64,000 nt of DNA from positions 62,001 through 126,000 of the forward strand of contig CAZOOZ010000004.1 of the NCBI GenBank assembly GCA_964581565.1, given 5' to 3'. Positions within the stretch are counted from its first letter, which is position 1, and every line of letters starts with the position of its first letter. The notes below the pieces were generated by a model. It did no database searches. It was not told where the DNA came from and saw nothing but the letters and a program-made list of their open reading frames with translations. The stretch is from UBA1433 sp964581565 (GTDB taxonomy: Bacteria > Bacillota > Clostridia > Eubacteriales > UBA1433). Below, one piece after another: positions 44,355 to 53,334 of the stretch. A program made the position numbers and the translations under genes.

Positions 44355-45284
44355 ATGAACAATCATTCGGAGCCAATTATTATTTTATATAATTTAAATT
44401 TACAAAACATATTATCTATTAAAAAGATAAAAGAATCTGGATTGCATAATATCAGCGTAAAATATGATGAAAAAAATGACGTCATTGATATTATTGACGA
44501 CAACAGAAAATCACAAAAATATGCTTGCATATCTTGCGACATAAAATATAGCAGAATAATTAATGAAATAATCGCCGGAATAGATTATGCGAATAAAAAC
44601 TATTCTAATTGTTCTGGCTATATAGTCATTGATGCTCAATATGGAGGATTGAGTATCAATAAAATACAAAAAAATGTAAATAGATTAAAATGCAATTTTA
44701 AAAATCATAAATTATTGTTTTTAAATTTTGTTTCAAATTTTATATTTTTTTCATTTTGTCATGTTAAATTTGGATATTTTAATAGGTATTTGCATTTAAT
44801 AGCAATACCAAGAAACGTATCAAAAGCATCTTTGTCGATGTTGGATAAGTCATATAGAACCTTCATTTATAATATCTTTTTTAAATTATATTATAATATA
44901 TATAAATATAGCCTGTCTTCCTTCATGTGTGCAATTGTGGATTTATCATTATTTTATTTTTTAAATATGTTGTTTGGTTCTACAGCAAACGGAATTTTAG
45001 CTTCAACCGTACTTGCAAGATTAACTTCAGGAAGCACCAATTTTGCTCTAAATAAATATTGGGTATTTAAAAGTAAAAATTATATTAATAAAGAATTATA
45101 TAAATATATTGGATTATTTTGTTTTCAAATGATTTCAAGTTGGATATTTGTAACATTACTCGGCAATTTCTCGATACCACTTTTATTTACGAAAATATTT
45201 GTAGACATGATGCTATTTATTATGAGTTACTTCATACAGAAAAAATATATTTTTAACGACAAAAAGGAAATAGAGCATTTATGA
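44355..45284 (+). CDS. GtrA-like membrane protein with a degenerate N-terminal domain
   Basis: 309 aa. Residues about 185-300 form a GtrA domain of four membrane segments, with GSTNFALNKYWVFKS and the final MSYFIQKKYIFND typical of the family. The first 180 residues, including IKYSRIINEIIAGIDYA and GYIVIDAQYGGLSI, look like a decayed glycosyltransferase-2 domain without the DxD motif. GtrA proteins move polyprenyl-linked sugars across the membrane. Its stop overlaps the next start by 4 bp, so it is coupled to the NAGPA-domain gene. Confidence 0.7.
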   Translation: MNNHSEPIIILYNLNLQNILSIKKIKESGLHNISVKYDEKNDVIDIIDDNRKSQKYACISCDIKYSRIINEIIAGIDYANKNYSNCSGYIVIDAQYGGLSINKIQKNVNRLKCNFKNHKLLFLNFVSNFIFFSFCHVKFGYFNRYLHLIAIPRNVSKASLSMLDKSYRTFIYNIFFKLYYNIYKYSLSSFMCAIVDLSLFYFLNMLFGSTANGILASTVLARLTSGSTNFALNKYWVFKSKNYINKELYKYIGLFCFQMISSWIFVTLLGNFSIPLLFTKIFVDMMLFIMSYFIQKKYIFNDKKEIEHL

Positions 45285-46201
45285 GAAGATTAAAACACTT
45301 TTTTGCAAAACCATATAGATGGGCTATCATATATTCTTTTGTGTTAGTTAGTTTTTTTGTATTTGCACTGATTGATACATTTATAATTCCAAAATTAATG
45401 ATTGTAGAAGAAAGCAAAGAAAATTCATTGCCGGAAACCGCTCTTCAAGATTCAAGTGAAGCTATCATTACAGATTTATCGTATAAAGACAAAAATATAG
45501 AAATTACAATACAAACAATAAGAGAATACGAGACGACAATTTACATAGCTGATATTCAGCTGTTTGATGCATCTTATTTAAAAACAGCATTCGCTGAAAA
45601 CGCATTCGGACGCAATATCAAGGAAAAAACTTCTGGTATTGCTAAAAAAAACAATGTAATTTTTGCTGTAAACGGTGATTACTATGGATTTAGAGATAAA
45701 GGATATGTACTGCGTAATGGCGTGCTTTATCGCTCTGTTTCAAGAGATAATGAAAATGTTGATGACTTGGTTATAAATAATTCAGGAAATTTATATATTA
45801 TTCAAGAGAATGAAGTCAGTATAGAATCATTAAACATAGATAACATTAGTCAAATATTTTCATTTGGACCGGCTTTAGTAGAAAATGGGCAGATTATTGT
45901 CAGCAGCGCCAGTGAGGTGGATCAATCCAAAAACAGCAATCCCCGCACTGCCATTGGGCAAATATCGCCTCTTCATTATATTATTATTGTTTCTGATGGA
46001 CGTACTGATGAGAGTGAAGGTCTTTCATTATTACAGCTTGCACAGGTATTTTTGGATCAAGGCTGCAGTGTTGCTTATAACTTAGACGGTGGCGGTTCAT
46101 CCACAATGTATTTTAACGGAACAATTATTAATAATCCTACAGATGGCAGAAATGATGGAGAAAGAGAGATAAGTGACATTATATATATTGGATATGAATA
46201 A
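45281..46201 (+). CDS. Membrane-anchored phosphodiester glycosidase (NAGPA domain)
   Basis: 306 aa. One N-terminal membrane segment (about residues 14-38) anchors the protein; the rest should be extracellular. The NAGPA domain shows VNGDYYGFRDKGYVLRNG, NPRTAIGQI and the signature YNLDGGGSSTMYFNG. Such domains hydrolyse sugar-phosphate-sugar links, here probably in an exopolysaccharide or teichoic acid. It overlaps the GtrA-like gene by 4 bp and the following membrane-protein gene by 8 bp, a tight three-gene unit. Confidence 0.85.
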   Translation: MRRLKHFFAKPYRWAIIYSFVLVSFFVFALIDTFIIPKLMIVEESKENSLPETALQDSSEAIITDLSYKDKNIEITIQTIREYETTIYIADIQLFDASYLKTAFAENAFGRNIKEKTSGIAKKNNVIFAVNGDYYGFRDKGYVLRNGVLYRSVSRDNENVDDLVINNSGNLYIIQENEVSIESLNIDNISQIFSFGPALVENGQIIVSSASEVDQSKNSNPRTAIGQISPLHYIIIVSDGRTDESEGLSLLQLAQVFLDQGCSVAYNLDGGGSSTMYFNGTIINNPTDGRNDGEREISDIIYIGYE

Positions 46202-46595
46202 AAATAAACAGCTTTTTAAAACATCTGCAGTCTATTTTGTCTTATCTATAACGGCAATCCTTGTAAATAATGTTTATGCCATTTTTGGTCATGGAATGCG
46301 CTCGGCGGCTATGACCTGGATGTTTTTATATTTATTAATAGGGGGAACACTTTTCTATTTGTCAATTAGGTTTTTCTTTGTAAAAATTACAAAGCATAAG
46401 AGTTACAGAGTTTTTTTCAATCTTTATAATTCAGGAATTGCTGCTCTTACAGCGGGTAGCTTATTTAAAGGCATCATCGAAATTGCCGGCTCAAGTTGTG
46501 TGCATACGAAAATATTTTTTATAGTTGGTTTGGTGTGTATTTTATTTTCCAGTATTATTTTGATATTGATGATATTTGAAAGCAAATGGACGTAA
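46194..46595 (+). CDS. Small four-segment membrane protein of unknown function
   Basis: 133 aa from the ATG at 46194, inside the end of the NAGPA gene; a start 21 bp earlier is possible. Four hydrophobic segments are separated by short loops, the second (MTWMFLYLLIGGTLFYLSIRFFF) being clearest. No family is recognised. Overlap with the phosphodiester glycosidase gene suggests translational coupling and a shared envelope role. Confidence 0.65.
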   Translation: MNKNKQLFKTSAVYFVLSITAILVNNVYAIFGHGMRSAAMTWMFLYLLIGGTLFYLSIRFFFVKITKHKSYRVFFNLYNSGIAALTAGSLFKGIIEIAGSSCVHTKIFFIVGLVCILFSSIILILMIFESKWT

Positions 46596-46704
46596 TACAT
46601 ATTATTGGTAATTTTTTTAATAAAATTAAAACAGTATGCATATACTATGTTTGCTGAAGTGTTTTTTTATACTCTATATTAATATATAAACAGTAGAGGA
46701 AAAT

Positions 46705-47700
46705 GTGAATCCAAACATTATATACTATGAAAAAGACATATTAAATTATGAATTAGGCAGGCAATTGTATGAAAAATATGAATCGGCTGAATGGATAGCC
46801 ATTGATAATCACAATAATATTTTGGAGCTTAGAAATAAACAAAATCATGAATTTGCTCAAATGAAGAGTAACCTTGTTATAGGTATTCGTAAAACTCACA
46901 AATATGTTCCCAATAAAAAAGTTTCAGATTTTCTAGTTCCCTATACATCATCAGGCTGTAGTGCAATGTGCTTATATTGTTATCTGGTTTGTAATTATAA
47001 TAAATGTTCCTATTTAAGACTTTTTGTAAACAGGGAGCAAATGCTTGATAAGTTAATTAAAACGTCAAATCGCAGCGAAAAAGAATTGATATTTGAAATT
47101 GGCAGTAACAGTGATTTAGTACTCGAAAATACGATTACGAAAAATCTCGAATGGACAATCGAGCGTTTTGGGAAAAATGAAAAAGGATATATCACTTTTC
47201 CCACTAAATTTAATATGATCGAGCCGTTATTAGGCCTTGATCATAAAGAGCGGACAATTATCAGAATGAGTGTGAATCCTGATGAGATCATAAAAAAGAT
47301 TGAATTAGGCACATCATCACTTGAAAAAAGAATCAAAGCGGTTAACAAATTAAAAGAAACCGGATATAAAGTTGGCATTTTAATTGCTCCTGTAATTCTA
47401 TTGGATAATTGGCAAAAAATTTATAGGGAACTTATTAAAATTTTGGCGGATTCATTAACACAAAAAGTGAAAGAAGATGTTTTTTTTGAGATTATTTTTA
47501 TGACATACAGTTATGTGCATAGAATGATAAATGCGGAGGCATTTCCCAATGCAGTGGATTTATTCGAAAAAAATAAAATGATAGGGAGAGGTCGCGGCAA
47601 ATATTGTTATCGGGCAGATTTAAGAAAAAAAGGTGCAGAGTTTTTTAAAATAGAGATTGAAAAAAAATTTAATAAAAATAAAATTTTATATATTGTATAG
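46705..47700 (+). CDS. splB: Spore photoproduct lyase family radical SAM protein
   Basis: 331 aa with a GTG start supported by GAGGA 4 nt upstream. The radical SAM motif is GCSAMCLYCYL (Cys85, Cys89, Cys92). SP lyases repair spore photoproduct in UV-damaged spore DNA on germination. By-eye alignment places Ser134 (FEIGSNSD) where B. subtilis SplB has hydrogen-donor Cys141 (as I recall, FEASCTSD). Nearby Cys96 and Cys101 might substitute. This may be the normal state of a clostridial branch. Family certain; SP lyase activity likely but unproven. Confidence 0.85.
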   Translation: MNPNIIYYEKDILNYELGRQLYEKYESAEWIAIDNHNNILELRNKQNHEFAQMKSNLVIGIRKTHKYVPNKKVSDFLVPYTSSGCSAMCLYCYLVCNYNKCSYLRLFVNREQMLDKLIKTSNRSEKELIFEIGSNSDLVLENTITKNLEWTIERFGKNEKGYITFPTKFNMIEPLLGLDHKERTIIRMSVNPDEIIKKIELGTSSLEKRIKAVNKLKETGYKVGILIAPVILLDNWQKIYRELIKILADSLTQKVKEDVFFEIIFMTYSYVHRMINAEAFPNAVDLFEKNKMIGRGRGKYCYRADLRKKGAEFFKIEIEKKFNKNKILYIV

Positions 47701-47844
47701 TAATTTAAAAAGACTATTGAGAATACCCGAAAGTCTTATGAAACAAAAAAGATTTATGGGGGCTTTTTTAAAATTCTGCTTGGTGCGCGTGAATTCTTCC
47801 CTTTCTTTAGATTCATCAAAATAACGCATAAAAAATTTCTTTAT

Positions 47845-48729
47845 TTAGTTTATTTTTAAAAATTCTTTCCATTTAAGCAAATCACGTCTGCCTTGCACAT
47901 AGCCCATCTTATAGCTTTCAGATAATTTATAAAAGTTTGTTTCACGGTTAGATACAGGCATACTATCAGGAAAAACTAAATATGCTCTTCCCTTTTTTTC
48001 CAATGAATGCAATTCATCAAGGGTTTGATTATAGATAATATGTCTGTTTATCATAGCATCAGCTGCAAGGGGGTATTTTTTGTAAACTGTTTTAAGAGCG
48101 CTTTTCAATTTTATCGGAGATTTTTTATATCCTTTTGGACGGCTTAAAATGATAAAGAATTTCTTATGTCCATCTTGTTTCGCTATATCAAGTGCAATTC
48201 CGCCACCGAGACCTCCGTCGGTATATAAAGACGTATCGATTTGGGTCGGTGGCATGAAGATTGGCATTGATGATGAAGAACGCACAATTTTCATTAAAGT
48301 TTGAACATCATGCATATCATCTTTAGAAAAATATTTCATTTTTCCATTTTGCATGTCAAATGCACCTATGCGTAATCTAGCGGGATTTGCCATAAATGTA
48401 TGAAAATCAAAAGGTAGGTAAGCGTTGGGATAGTGTGTTTGTTCATAAATATAATGAGCATTAAAATATCCGTTGCCTTTAAAAAAAGATTTCCAACCTC
48501 CGAAATTTGGATCTAAAACAAAATCTACAAATGAACGTTTGGCTCTTATGATATCTCGGGATAAGTAATTAACACTATGACTCGCTCCAGCGGATATGCC
48601 TGCAACATAATCAAAATAGATTTCATTTTCTAAAAGATTATTTAAAATGCCGGCAGTATAGCTTGCCCTCATCCCGCCTCCCTCAAAAATAAGTGCGGTA
48701 TCGTGTATATTGTTGACTATTTCTATCAA
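47845..48729 (-). CDS. Patatin-like phospholipase
   Basis: 294 aa. The oxyanion loop is EGGGMRASYTAGIL, the nucleophile elbow GISAGAS, and the catalytic Asp motif DGGLGGG near residue 170. This resembles the bacterial YjjU patatin family, cytoplasmic Ser-Asp acyl hydrolases. The start is TTG with GGAG 8 nt upstream. It is alone between a weak hairpin on its left (47710-47736) and the uspA2 terminator on its right. Confidence 0.88.
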   Translation of the reverse strand: MIEIVNNIHDTALIFEGGGMRASYTAGILNNLLENEIYFDYVAGISAGASHSVNYLSRDIIRAKRSFVDFVLDPNFGGWKSFFKGNGYFNAHYIYEQTHYPNAYLPFDFHTFMANPARLRIGAFDMQNGKMKYFSKDDMHDVQTLMKIVRSSSSMPIFMPPTQIDTSLYTDGGLGGGIALDIAKQDGHKKFFIILSRPKGYKKSPIKLKSALKTVYKKYPLAADAMINRHIIYNQTLDELHSLEKKGRAYLVFPDSMPVSNRETNFYKLSESYKMGYVQGRRDLLKWKEFLKIN

Positions 48730-48825
48730 GATATCTTCTCCGTTATATTGATTTTTTACTATTATAAAAAATATTTCATTTTTTTGATTATTAATTATAT
48801 CAGATTTTATAGAATAAATTGTAAT

Positions 48826-48856
48826 AAAAAAACCACAGGAAATGTGTGGTTTTTTT
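48826..48856. terminator. Bidirectional hairpin terminator after the second uspA
   Basis: AAAAAAACCACA and TGTGGTTTTTTT form a perfect 12-bp stem with a 7-nt loop and T-runs on both strands. It lies about 50 bp past the uspA stop (minus) and upstream of the patatin gene. Confidence 0.85.
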
Positions 48857-48908
48857 ATTATCTCTATGAGAAAATTAAAAGAAAATACTCAAATGTAGTC
48901 ATTATAAG

Positions 48909-49367
48909 TTAATGGTAAAGAAATGTTGATTTTGAAATGATATTTGAGACAACAGTATCTGAAAAAGAGAATTCGTCAGTATATAAATTATCATTGTCTG
49001 TTACAATTAAATTTATTTCATTATCTTTTTTTATATTTAGAATTTGCTTATTTGGCTTGCCGATTATTATTTTTATTTCAAAGTTAATATCGATGATATC
49101 TGAATCAAATTGTAAAATCTTAGAATAAATTTCTCTCTCTATTTTTCTTGCGATTGTTTCGTCGCATAGTTTATAATCGCGTCCTAAAATGATTGATCCG
49201 TCAACTTGACGCCATAACCGTGTATTTCTTTTATATTCTCGGACATTGTTTTCTTTTACAAAAGATATTATTAAAAGCACGGAATCTTCTTTTTTAGAGA
49301 GTTCAATAGCTTTTTTGAGTATACCTATTGATATATGCGTGCCGGCAATTGGCATAATAATTTTCAT
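48909..49367 (-). CDS. Universal stress protein paralogue lacking the ATP-binding motif
   Basis: 152 aa. The UspA fold is recognisable from MKIIMPIAGTHISIGILKKAIELS and the insert LWRQVDGSIILGRDYK, almost the same as in the UspA at 35647-36135. The C-terminal glycine-rich ATP motif is missing: where the paralogue has NRGFSKIKRFFIGS this one has DNDNLYTDEFSFSD. It probably belongs to the non-nucleotide-binding UspA class. It lies downstream of the SixA-CHAD gene on the same strand. Confidence 0.8.
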   Translation of the reverse strand: MKIIMPIAGTHISIGILKKAIELSKKEDSVLLIISFVKENNVREYKRNTRLWRQVDGSIILGRDYKLCDETIARKIEREIYSKILQFDSDIIDINFEIKIIIGKPNKQILNIKKDNEINLIVTDNDNLYTDEFSFSDTVVSNIISKSTFLYH

Positions 49368-49449
49368 TACCTGGTCTCCTTTCTTTACAGTTTTTATGTT
49401 TATAATGCGCGGTCATAAATTATCTTAGTAATAAAAAATATTTATTATG

Positions 49450-50442
49450 TTATATAGCGGATAGCACGTTCCGGCGCAAATCTTTAAATGTAGATATATT
49501 TGGTAAATTGTTTTCCTCTAAATCTCCTGTTTTGCTCCAAATTAATAGTTTAAAAAGTAAATATGTCATCTTTTCAAATACTTCAGGATATATCTTGTTT
49601 TTTTCTTCTTCGCGTTCAGCTTGATGTCTTTGAAGAAAGACAGACAGTATATTTATGGATTCCGGATGAATTGAAGCAAGATGTTTTAATTCTTTATTTA
49701 ATAAATCAAATTTTTGTATATGCATAAAATTTTGTATAAATTCTTTTAATTGCTTTTGCACTTCTACATATTCTGAATCTTCCATGAGCGGCTTAATGAA
49801 AGTAATCAATGATTGCAAGGCCTGTGTTTTCGCAAGAAGTGTATGAATTGACTCGGGATCATCAGGAAATTGCCAAAATTGTTTTTGAGCGCAGAAAATT
49901 TCTTGCAATTGGAACGATACAATATTTTGCAATTCTCGGATAATTGGATTATTATTTATATTCAATTCATTTAAAGAACCCTCGTTATAGGGTTGTGTAA
50001 ACCAAACTGGCACTGCTTTTAAAGGATCATTTGAAGTGATTTCAAAACACACGGTTGAAGCCTTATCAAAGGGAAGTCTGTATCCGCTGATCTGATAGCC
50101 CCAATTGCTGAGATGAGGCTCATGCCCTACAACAATCATGCAATAAGGTATATTTTTATCAGATAATTCTTTCTGTAAATCATCAATATTTCCACTGGAG
50201 ATCCAGTTGAATTTATCTATTTTATAAATTCCTAAATAATCTGCTATGATTTCTGCGGTCTGTATTGAACGTAATATAGGGCTGCAGGCAATGGTTAATT
50301 TTAAATTCTGGTCTATATTTTTTTTAAGTGAAGGCAGTATTTTATTAATTTGTCTATAGCCATTGCTGTTGAGATTTCTATCATCATCTTCAATACCGAT
50401 AGCAGCTTCTCCGTGTCGTATGAATATTAGTTTTCCAATCAC
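49450..50442 (-). CDS. SixA-type histidine phosphatase fused to a CHAD-like domain
   Basis: 330 aa from a GTG at 50442, chosen because AAGGAGG lies 8 nt upstream; the frame extends to 50487 without support. Residues 1-150 are a histidine phosphatase: LIFIRHGEAAIG, SPILRSIQTAEI and VVGHEPHLS carry the RHG motif and second catalytic His. Residues about 160-310 are helical and resemble CHAD (DDPESIHTLLAKTQALQSL), though basic phosphate-binding residues are sparse. CHAD domains bind polyphosphate, so a role in phosphohistidine or polyphosphate handling is plausible. A UspA gene follows. Confidence 0.75.
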   Translation of the reverse strand: MIGKLIFIRHGEAAIGIEDDDRNLNSNGYRQINKILPSLKKNIDQNLKLTIACSPILRSIQTAEIIADYLGIYKIDKFNWISSGNIDDLQKELSDKNIPYCMIVVGHEPHLSNWGYQISGYRLPFDKASTVCFEITSNDPLKAVPVWFTQPYNEGSLNELNINNNPIIRELQNIVSFQLQEIFCAQKQFWQFPDDPESIHTLLAKTQALQSLITFIKPLMEDSEYVEVQKQLKEFIQNFMHIQKFDLLNKELKHLASIHPESINILSVFLQRHQAEREEEKNKIYPEVFEKMTYLLFKLLIWSKTGDLEENNLPNISTFKDLRRNVLSAI

Positions 50443-50749
50443 TATAACATCCTCCTTAAGAATATCTGTCAAGCCATTATTAAGCATATCATTGTTATTA
50501 TTTTTAAGTAAACTTACTTTTTTAAATTTATATTAAGTATTCAATATTGCTTTTAAAATACCATATATATATAAAATCAATTTTATTATTAGATTAAATT
50601 TATGTAAAATTACTTAAATTTCTTGATCGTCTTTAAATGAAAGCATTTTTAGCTATATATAAAACGCTTTTTTACATCTTTATTACTGAGATTTGATTTG
50701 CTTTTAATTGTAATATGTTACTATACTAGTAAAAACAGGAGGACTTTTA
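50443..50749. other. Divergent intergenic region with PAP2 promoter candidate
   Basis: 307 AT-rich bp between the SixA-CHAD and PAP2 genes. TTGCTT (50698-50703), 18 bp, TATACT (50722-50727) is a fair plus-strand promoter for the PAP2 gene, which has AGGAGG before its ATG. No other element is evident. Confidence 0.5.
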
Positions 50750-51277
50750 ATGAGCAATGTTATATCGTTTATTAAACAAAAAGATGAGTCGTTGTTTTTT
50801 ATATTTAATCATAAAATAAACTGTGTCCCCCTTTCGCTTTTAATGCACTTTTTCACTTTTTTCGGATCGACCCTATTTTCACTTTTCCTATGCCTAAGCC
50901 TAATATGTCTGTATCGCTATTTTCCTTTACGGTTATTTTTTCATGTGGTAACAGCCATTGCTATAAGCCAGATTATTGTACATACAATTAAACGTTTGGT
51001 AGTACGTCCTCGCCCATGCTATGCTCTGTCTGATACTATTATTAAGAAGCGTCCTCCGATTAATAGCTATTCTTTTCCATCGGGACATACCTGCACTGCT
51101 TTTTGTATCGCTTTCACTTTATCGTTTTTTTTCACTTCTTATGCATCTTTATTTTATATGATAGCCATACTTGTGGGGCTTTCGCGTATTTATCTTGGAA
51201 TGCATTATCCTACCGACGTATTTATCGGTGGTATTTTAGGATATGTGGCATATGCATTATCAAATATTATTTTTTAA
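50750..51277 (+). CDS. PAP2-family membrane phosphatase (undecaprenyl-diphosphatase-like)
   Basis: 175 aa with about five membrane segments. The three PAP2 motifs are present: KRLVVRPRPC near residue 83, SFPSGHTCTAF near 103 with its His, and SRIYLGMHYPTDVFIGG near 144 with the second His. Such enzymes dephosphorylate lipid pyrophosphates such as undecaprenyl-PP at the outer face of the membrane. It stands alone between divergent SixA-CHAD and the cold-shock gene. Confidence 0.9.
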   Translation: MSNVISFIKQKDESLFFIFNHKINCVPLSLLMHFFTFFGSTLFSLFLCLSLICLYRYFPLRLFFHVVTAIAISQIIVHTIKRLVVRPRPCYALSDTIIKKRPPINSYSFPSGHTCTAFCIAFTLSFFFTSYASLFYMIAILVGLSRIYLGMHYPTDVFIGGILGYVAYALSNIIF

Positions 51278-51401
51278 ATACCATTGATTATTAAATAATT
51301 AAAAAATAGATTTACTAATGAAAAAAAAGATAATTTAATGAGTAAGATGATATAACATTTTTTTACATTATGTCGCTTTATTTTTAGTTTAAAAATAGTT
51401 G

Positions 51402-51430
51402 TTGACAAATATAAGATGATATGTTAACCT
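51402..51430 (+). promoter_or_regulatory. Extended -10 promoter of the cold-shock gene
   Basis: TTGACA (51402-51407), 17 bp, TAACCT (51425-51430) preceded by TGT, an extended -10. It leaves an untranslated leader of about 115 nt before the ATG, as is usual for csp mRNAs whose leader controls cold-responsive translation. Confidence 0.6.
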
Positions 51431-51550
51431 TGCTTAGTATTCAAGATATTTACTTTGCACTCACATATTTGTAAGTCATTGTTTGATGGTTTACATAGCA
51501 GTGAGTTTTTTGTTTTCTATGGGTACGAAATAATATTAGGAGGTGCCCAT

Positions 51551-51763
51551 ATGAATAAAGGTACAGTTAAATGGTTTAATTCAGATAAAGGTTATGGTTT
51601 TATTTCCAATGAAGCTAATGGAGAAGATGTATTCGTACATTTTTCATCCATTATGTCTACAGGATATAAATCTCTTTCGGAAGGCCAAGAAGTAACATTT
51701 GATACTGAAGTCGATCCTAAAAATAGTCGTAAATTCAGAGCAATTAATGTTTGTATTGCATAA
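51551..51763 (+). CDS. Cold-shock protein (CspA family)
   Basis: 70 aa. The RNA-binding motifs GTVKWFNSDKGYGFIS and DVFVHFS are present, the core of the CspA OB fold. AGGAGG lies 7 nt before the chosen ATG; the frame is open to 51455 but that part is leader. It acts as an RNA chaperone. Single gene with its own promoter and a strong terminator. Confidence 0.97.
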   Translation: MNKGTVKWFNSDKGYGFISNEANGEDVFVHFSSIMSTGYKSLSEGQEVTFDTEVDPKNSRKFRAINVCIA

Positions 51764-51780
51764 AATTTTTGAATTAAAGT

Positions 51781-51815
51781 AAAAAAGAGCAGACAAAAAA
51801 GTCTGCTCTTTTTTT
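51781..51815 (+). terminator. Strong terminator of the cold-shock gene
   Basis: A perfect 14-bp stem (AAAAAAGAGCAGAC with GTCTGCTCTTTTTT), 6-nt loop and a T-run. Mirror-image A-runs make it usable for the convergent membrane-protein gene as well. Confidence 0.95.
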
Positions 51816-51850
51816 AGTCAAATTTACCATTTCTTTATCTGCGAAACGTT

Positions 51851-52588
51851 TTATATCTTTTGATCTCTGTTTTCGGATACTAAGCCGTAAGCGCTGAGGC
51901 CGATAAAAAACATAGCTGCAAGTATTAAAGTATGGATATACATGTGAATAAGATTTTTTGAATAAAATATTATAGATACAGACAAAAGTATAACAGCGGT
52001 GCTTGTAATTATCGCAGTGCTTTTAAAGGTCTTTATTTCGGATCTGCCTTTAATTGCTTGTATTAAAAGTATAGCTGCAAAGATAATAAACAGTATTTCC
52101 GTTACATACCTTATGTCAAAATAAGAAACAAATGCGGTTAGAATTCCTGCGATGATACCATATATTAGCCAGCTTTTTTCTTTAAAAAAGCCAGAGTATA
52201 TTATAAGCAATGCGACCAAGCTTCCGTCAATCATTGCATGAAACAATCTGCCGACAAACAAGTCTACTGATCCTGCAAAAAAACAGAAACAAAGGATTAT
52301 TGCATTAATAGCAAACGCATGGAAAATTTTTATCGGCTCGTTCCAGTAGCTCCAAATTGAAAATTTTAAAGATGTACCAAAAATTTTATTTTCGTTTTTT
52401 AAAATCTCGTTAATATTTATTACCATCAACACAACGCCCAACAATGCCGATACGATGAACAAAATATCTGTTAATACAGAATGCGCCGAAGCCTTAATGA
52501 TTAATAGAACGCTTAAAATTAAAATTATTATTCCAGAGATAGCTAAAATTAAAATTATCTTATTAATAATGTTAGATTTTTCTTTCAT
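51851..52588 (-). CDS. Uncharacterised multi-pass membrane protein
   Basis: 245 aa with about seven to eight hydrophobic segments spread over the whole length and short charged loops (KEKS, GRSEIK, SENRDQ). No motif or family is recognised. It follows a signal-peptide protein by 12 bp on the same strand, so the two are probably cotranscribed and might act together at the membrane. Transport, sensing or anchoring are all open. Confidence 0.6.
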   Translation of the reverse strand: MKEKSNIINKIILILAISGIIILILSVLLIIKASAHSVLTDILFIVSALLGVVLMVININEILKNENKIFGTSLKFSIWSYWNEPIKIFHAFAINAIILCFCFFAGSVDLFVGRLFHAMIDGSLVALLIIYSGFFKEKSWLIYGIIAGILTAFVSYFDIRYVTEILFIIFAAILLIQAIKGRSEIKTFKSTAIITSTAVILLSVSIIFYSKNLIHMYIHTLILAAMFFIGLSAYGLVSENRDQKI

Positions 52589-52600
52589 TTTAGTATCCTC

Positions 52601-53158
52601 CTATTTTTCAACATCTTCGGCATTTACCCAGCCGTATACTTCTTTGCTATCGAGCGAAACCAGATGGTAAATATGTTCTGAAGTTTTTGAGACTAATGTG
52701 ATCGTGCACTTACTAGCCGGACGAGTAGCGCTTGATTTGCTTGCTGTTGGAGAAACATAGACCTTTCCGCCTTTGAAATCAACTATATCGCCTATGTTGA
52801 AATAAGTAGCGTTTGTGTCCTGTTCCAGTTTAGAAAAATCCAATTCCGCTTTTTCTAAATCAGGAAGTTTTTCAATAAACGCTTTTTGTTCATCTGTTAA
52901 GTCATCGTAAGCTTTTCGGGCTGCTTCAATAGAAGTTTTATCATTTAAGGAAACAGGGTTGTTAATTGCCGATATCAAATCATCAACAGCTTTTGCTTCA
53001 TTATCGTTCTGTGATGAATCTGGTTGCTGAGTTGCCTGGCTTTGCTTATTTGTATCCGTTTTTACTAAGTTGATTTTAGAGTTAAGCGGGCTCAAACCAT
53101 ACAATAAAAGTGCGAGAAAAATTGTAATAACAGATAGAAAAATTATATGTTTTTTCAT
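52601..53158 (-). CDS. Exported protein with C-terminal SH3-like domain
   Basis: 185 aa. Residues 1-24 form a signal or anchor helix, followed by a Gln/Ser/Asp-rich linker. A helical segment contains AARKAYDDLTDEQKAFIEKLPDLEKAE, seen in Gram-positive surface proteins. The last 65 residues, NIGDIVDFKGGKVYVSPTASKS...VYGWVNAEDVE, look like a bacterial SH3 fold that binds cell wall. It precedes an uncharacterised membrane-protein gene in the same operon. A wall-associated role is inferred. Confidence 0.65.
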   Translation of the reverse strand: MKKHIIFLSVITIFLALLLYGLSPLNSKINLVKTDTNKQSQATQQPDSSQNDNEAKAVDDLISAINNPVSLNDKTSIEAARKAYDDLTDEQKAFIEKLPDLEKAELDFSKLEQDTNATYFNIGDIVDFKGGKVYVSPTASKSSATRPASKCTITLVSKTSEHIYHLVSLDSKEVYGWVNAEDVEK

Positions 53159-53334
53159 TTTGAATCCTTCACTATCTCTTTAAAAGATTTTTCTTTATAA
53201 GTTTTATCGGATCTTCTATTTTAAATATCTATATTTTCAACAATAAATCTTTATTTATTTAGAAATTATATAATAAATTTTGTCAAATTAATAACATTAT
53301 TTCAAAATAATATTAATAATTTAGAGATTAACAT

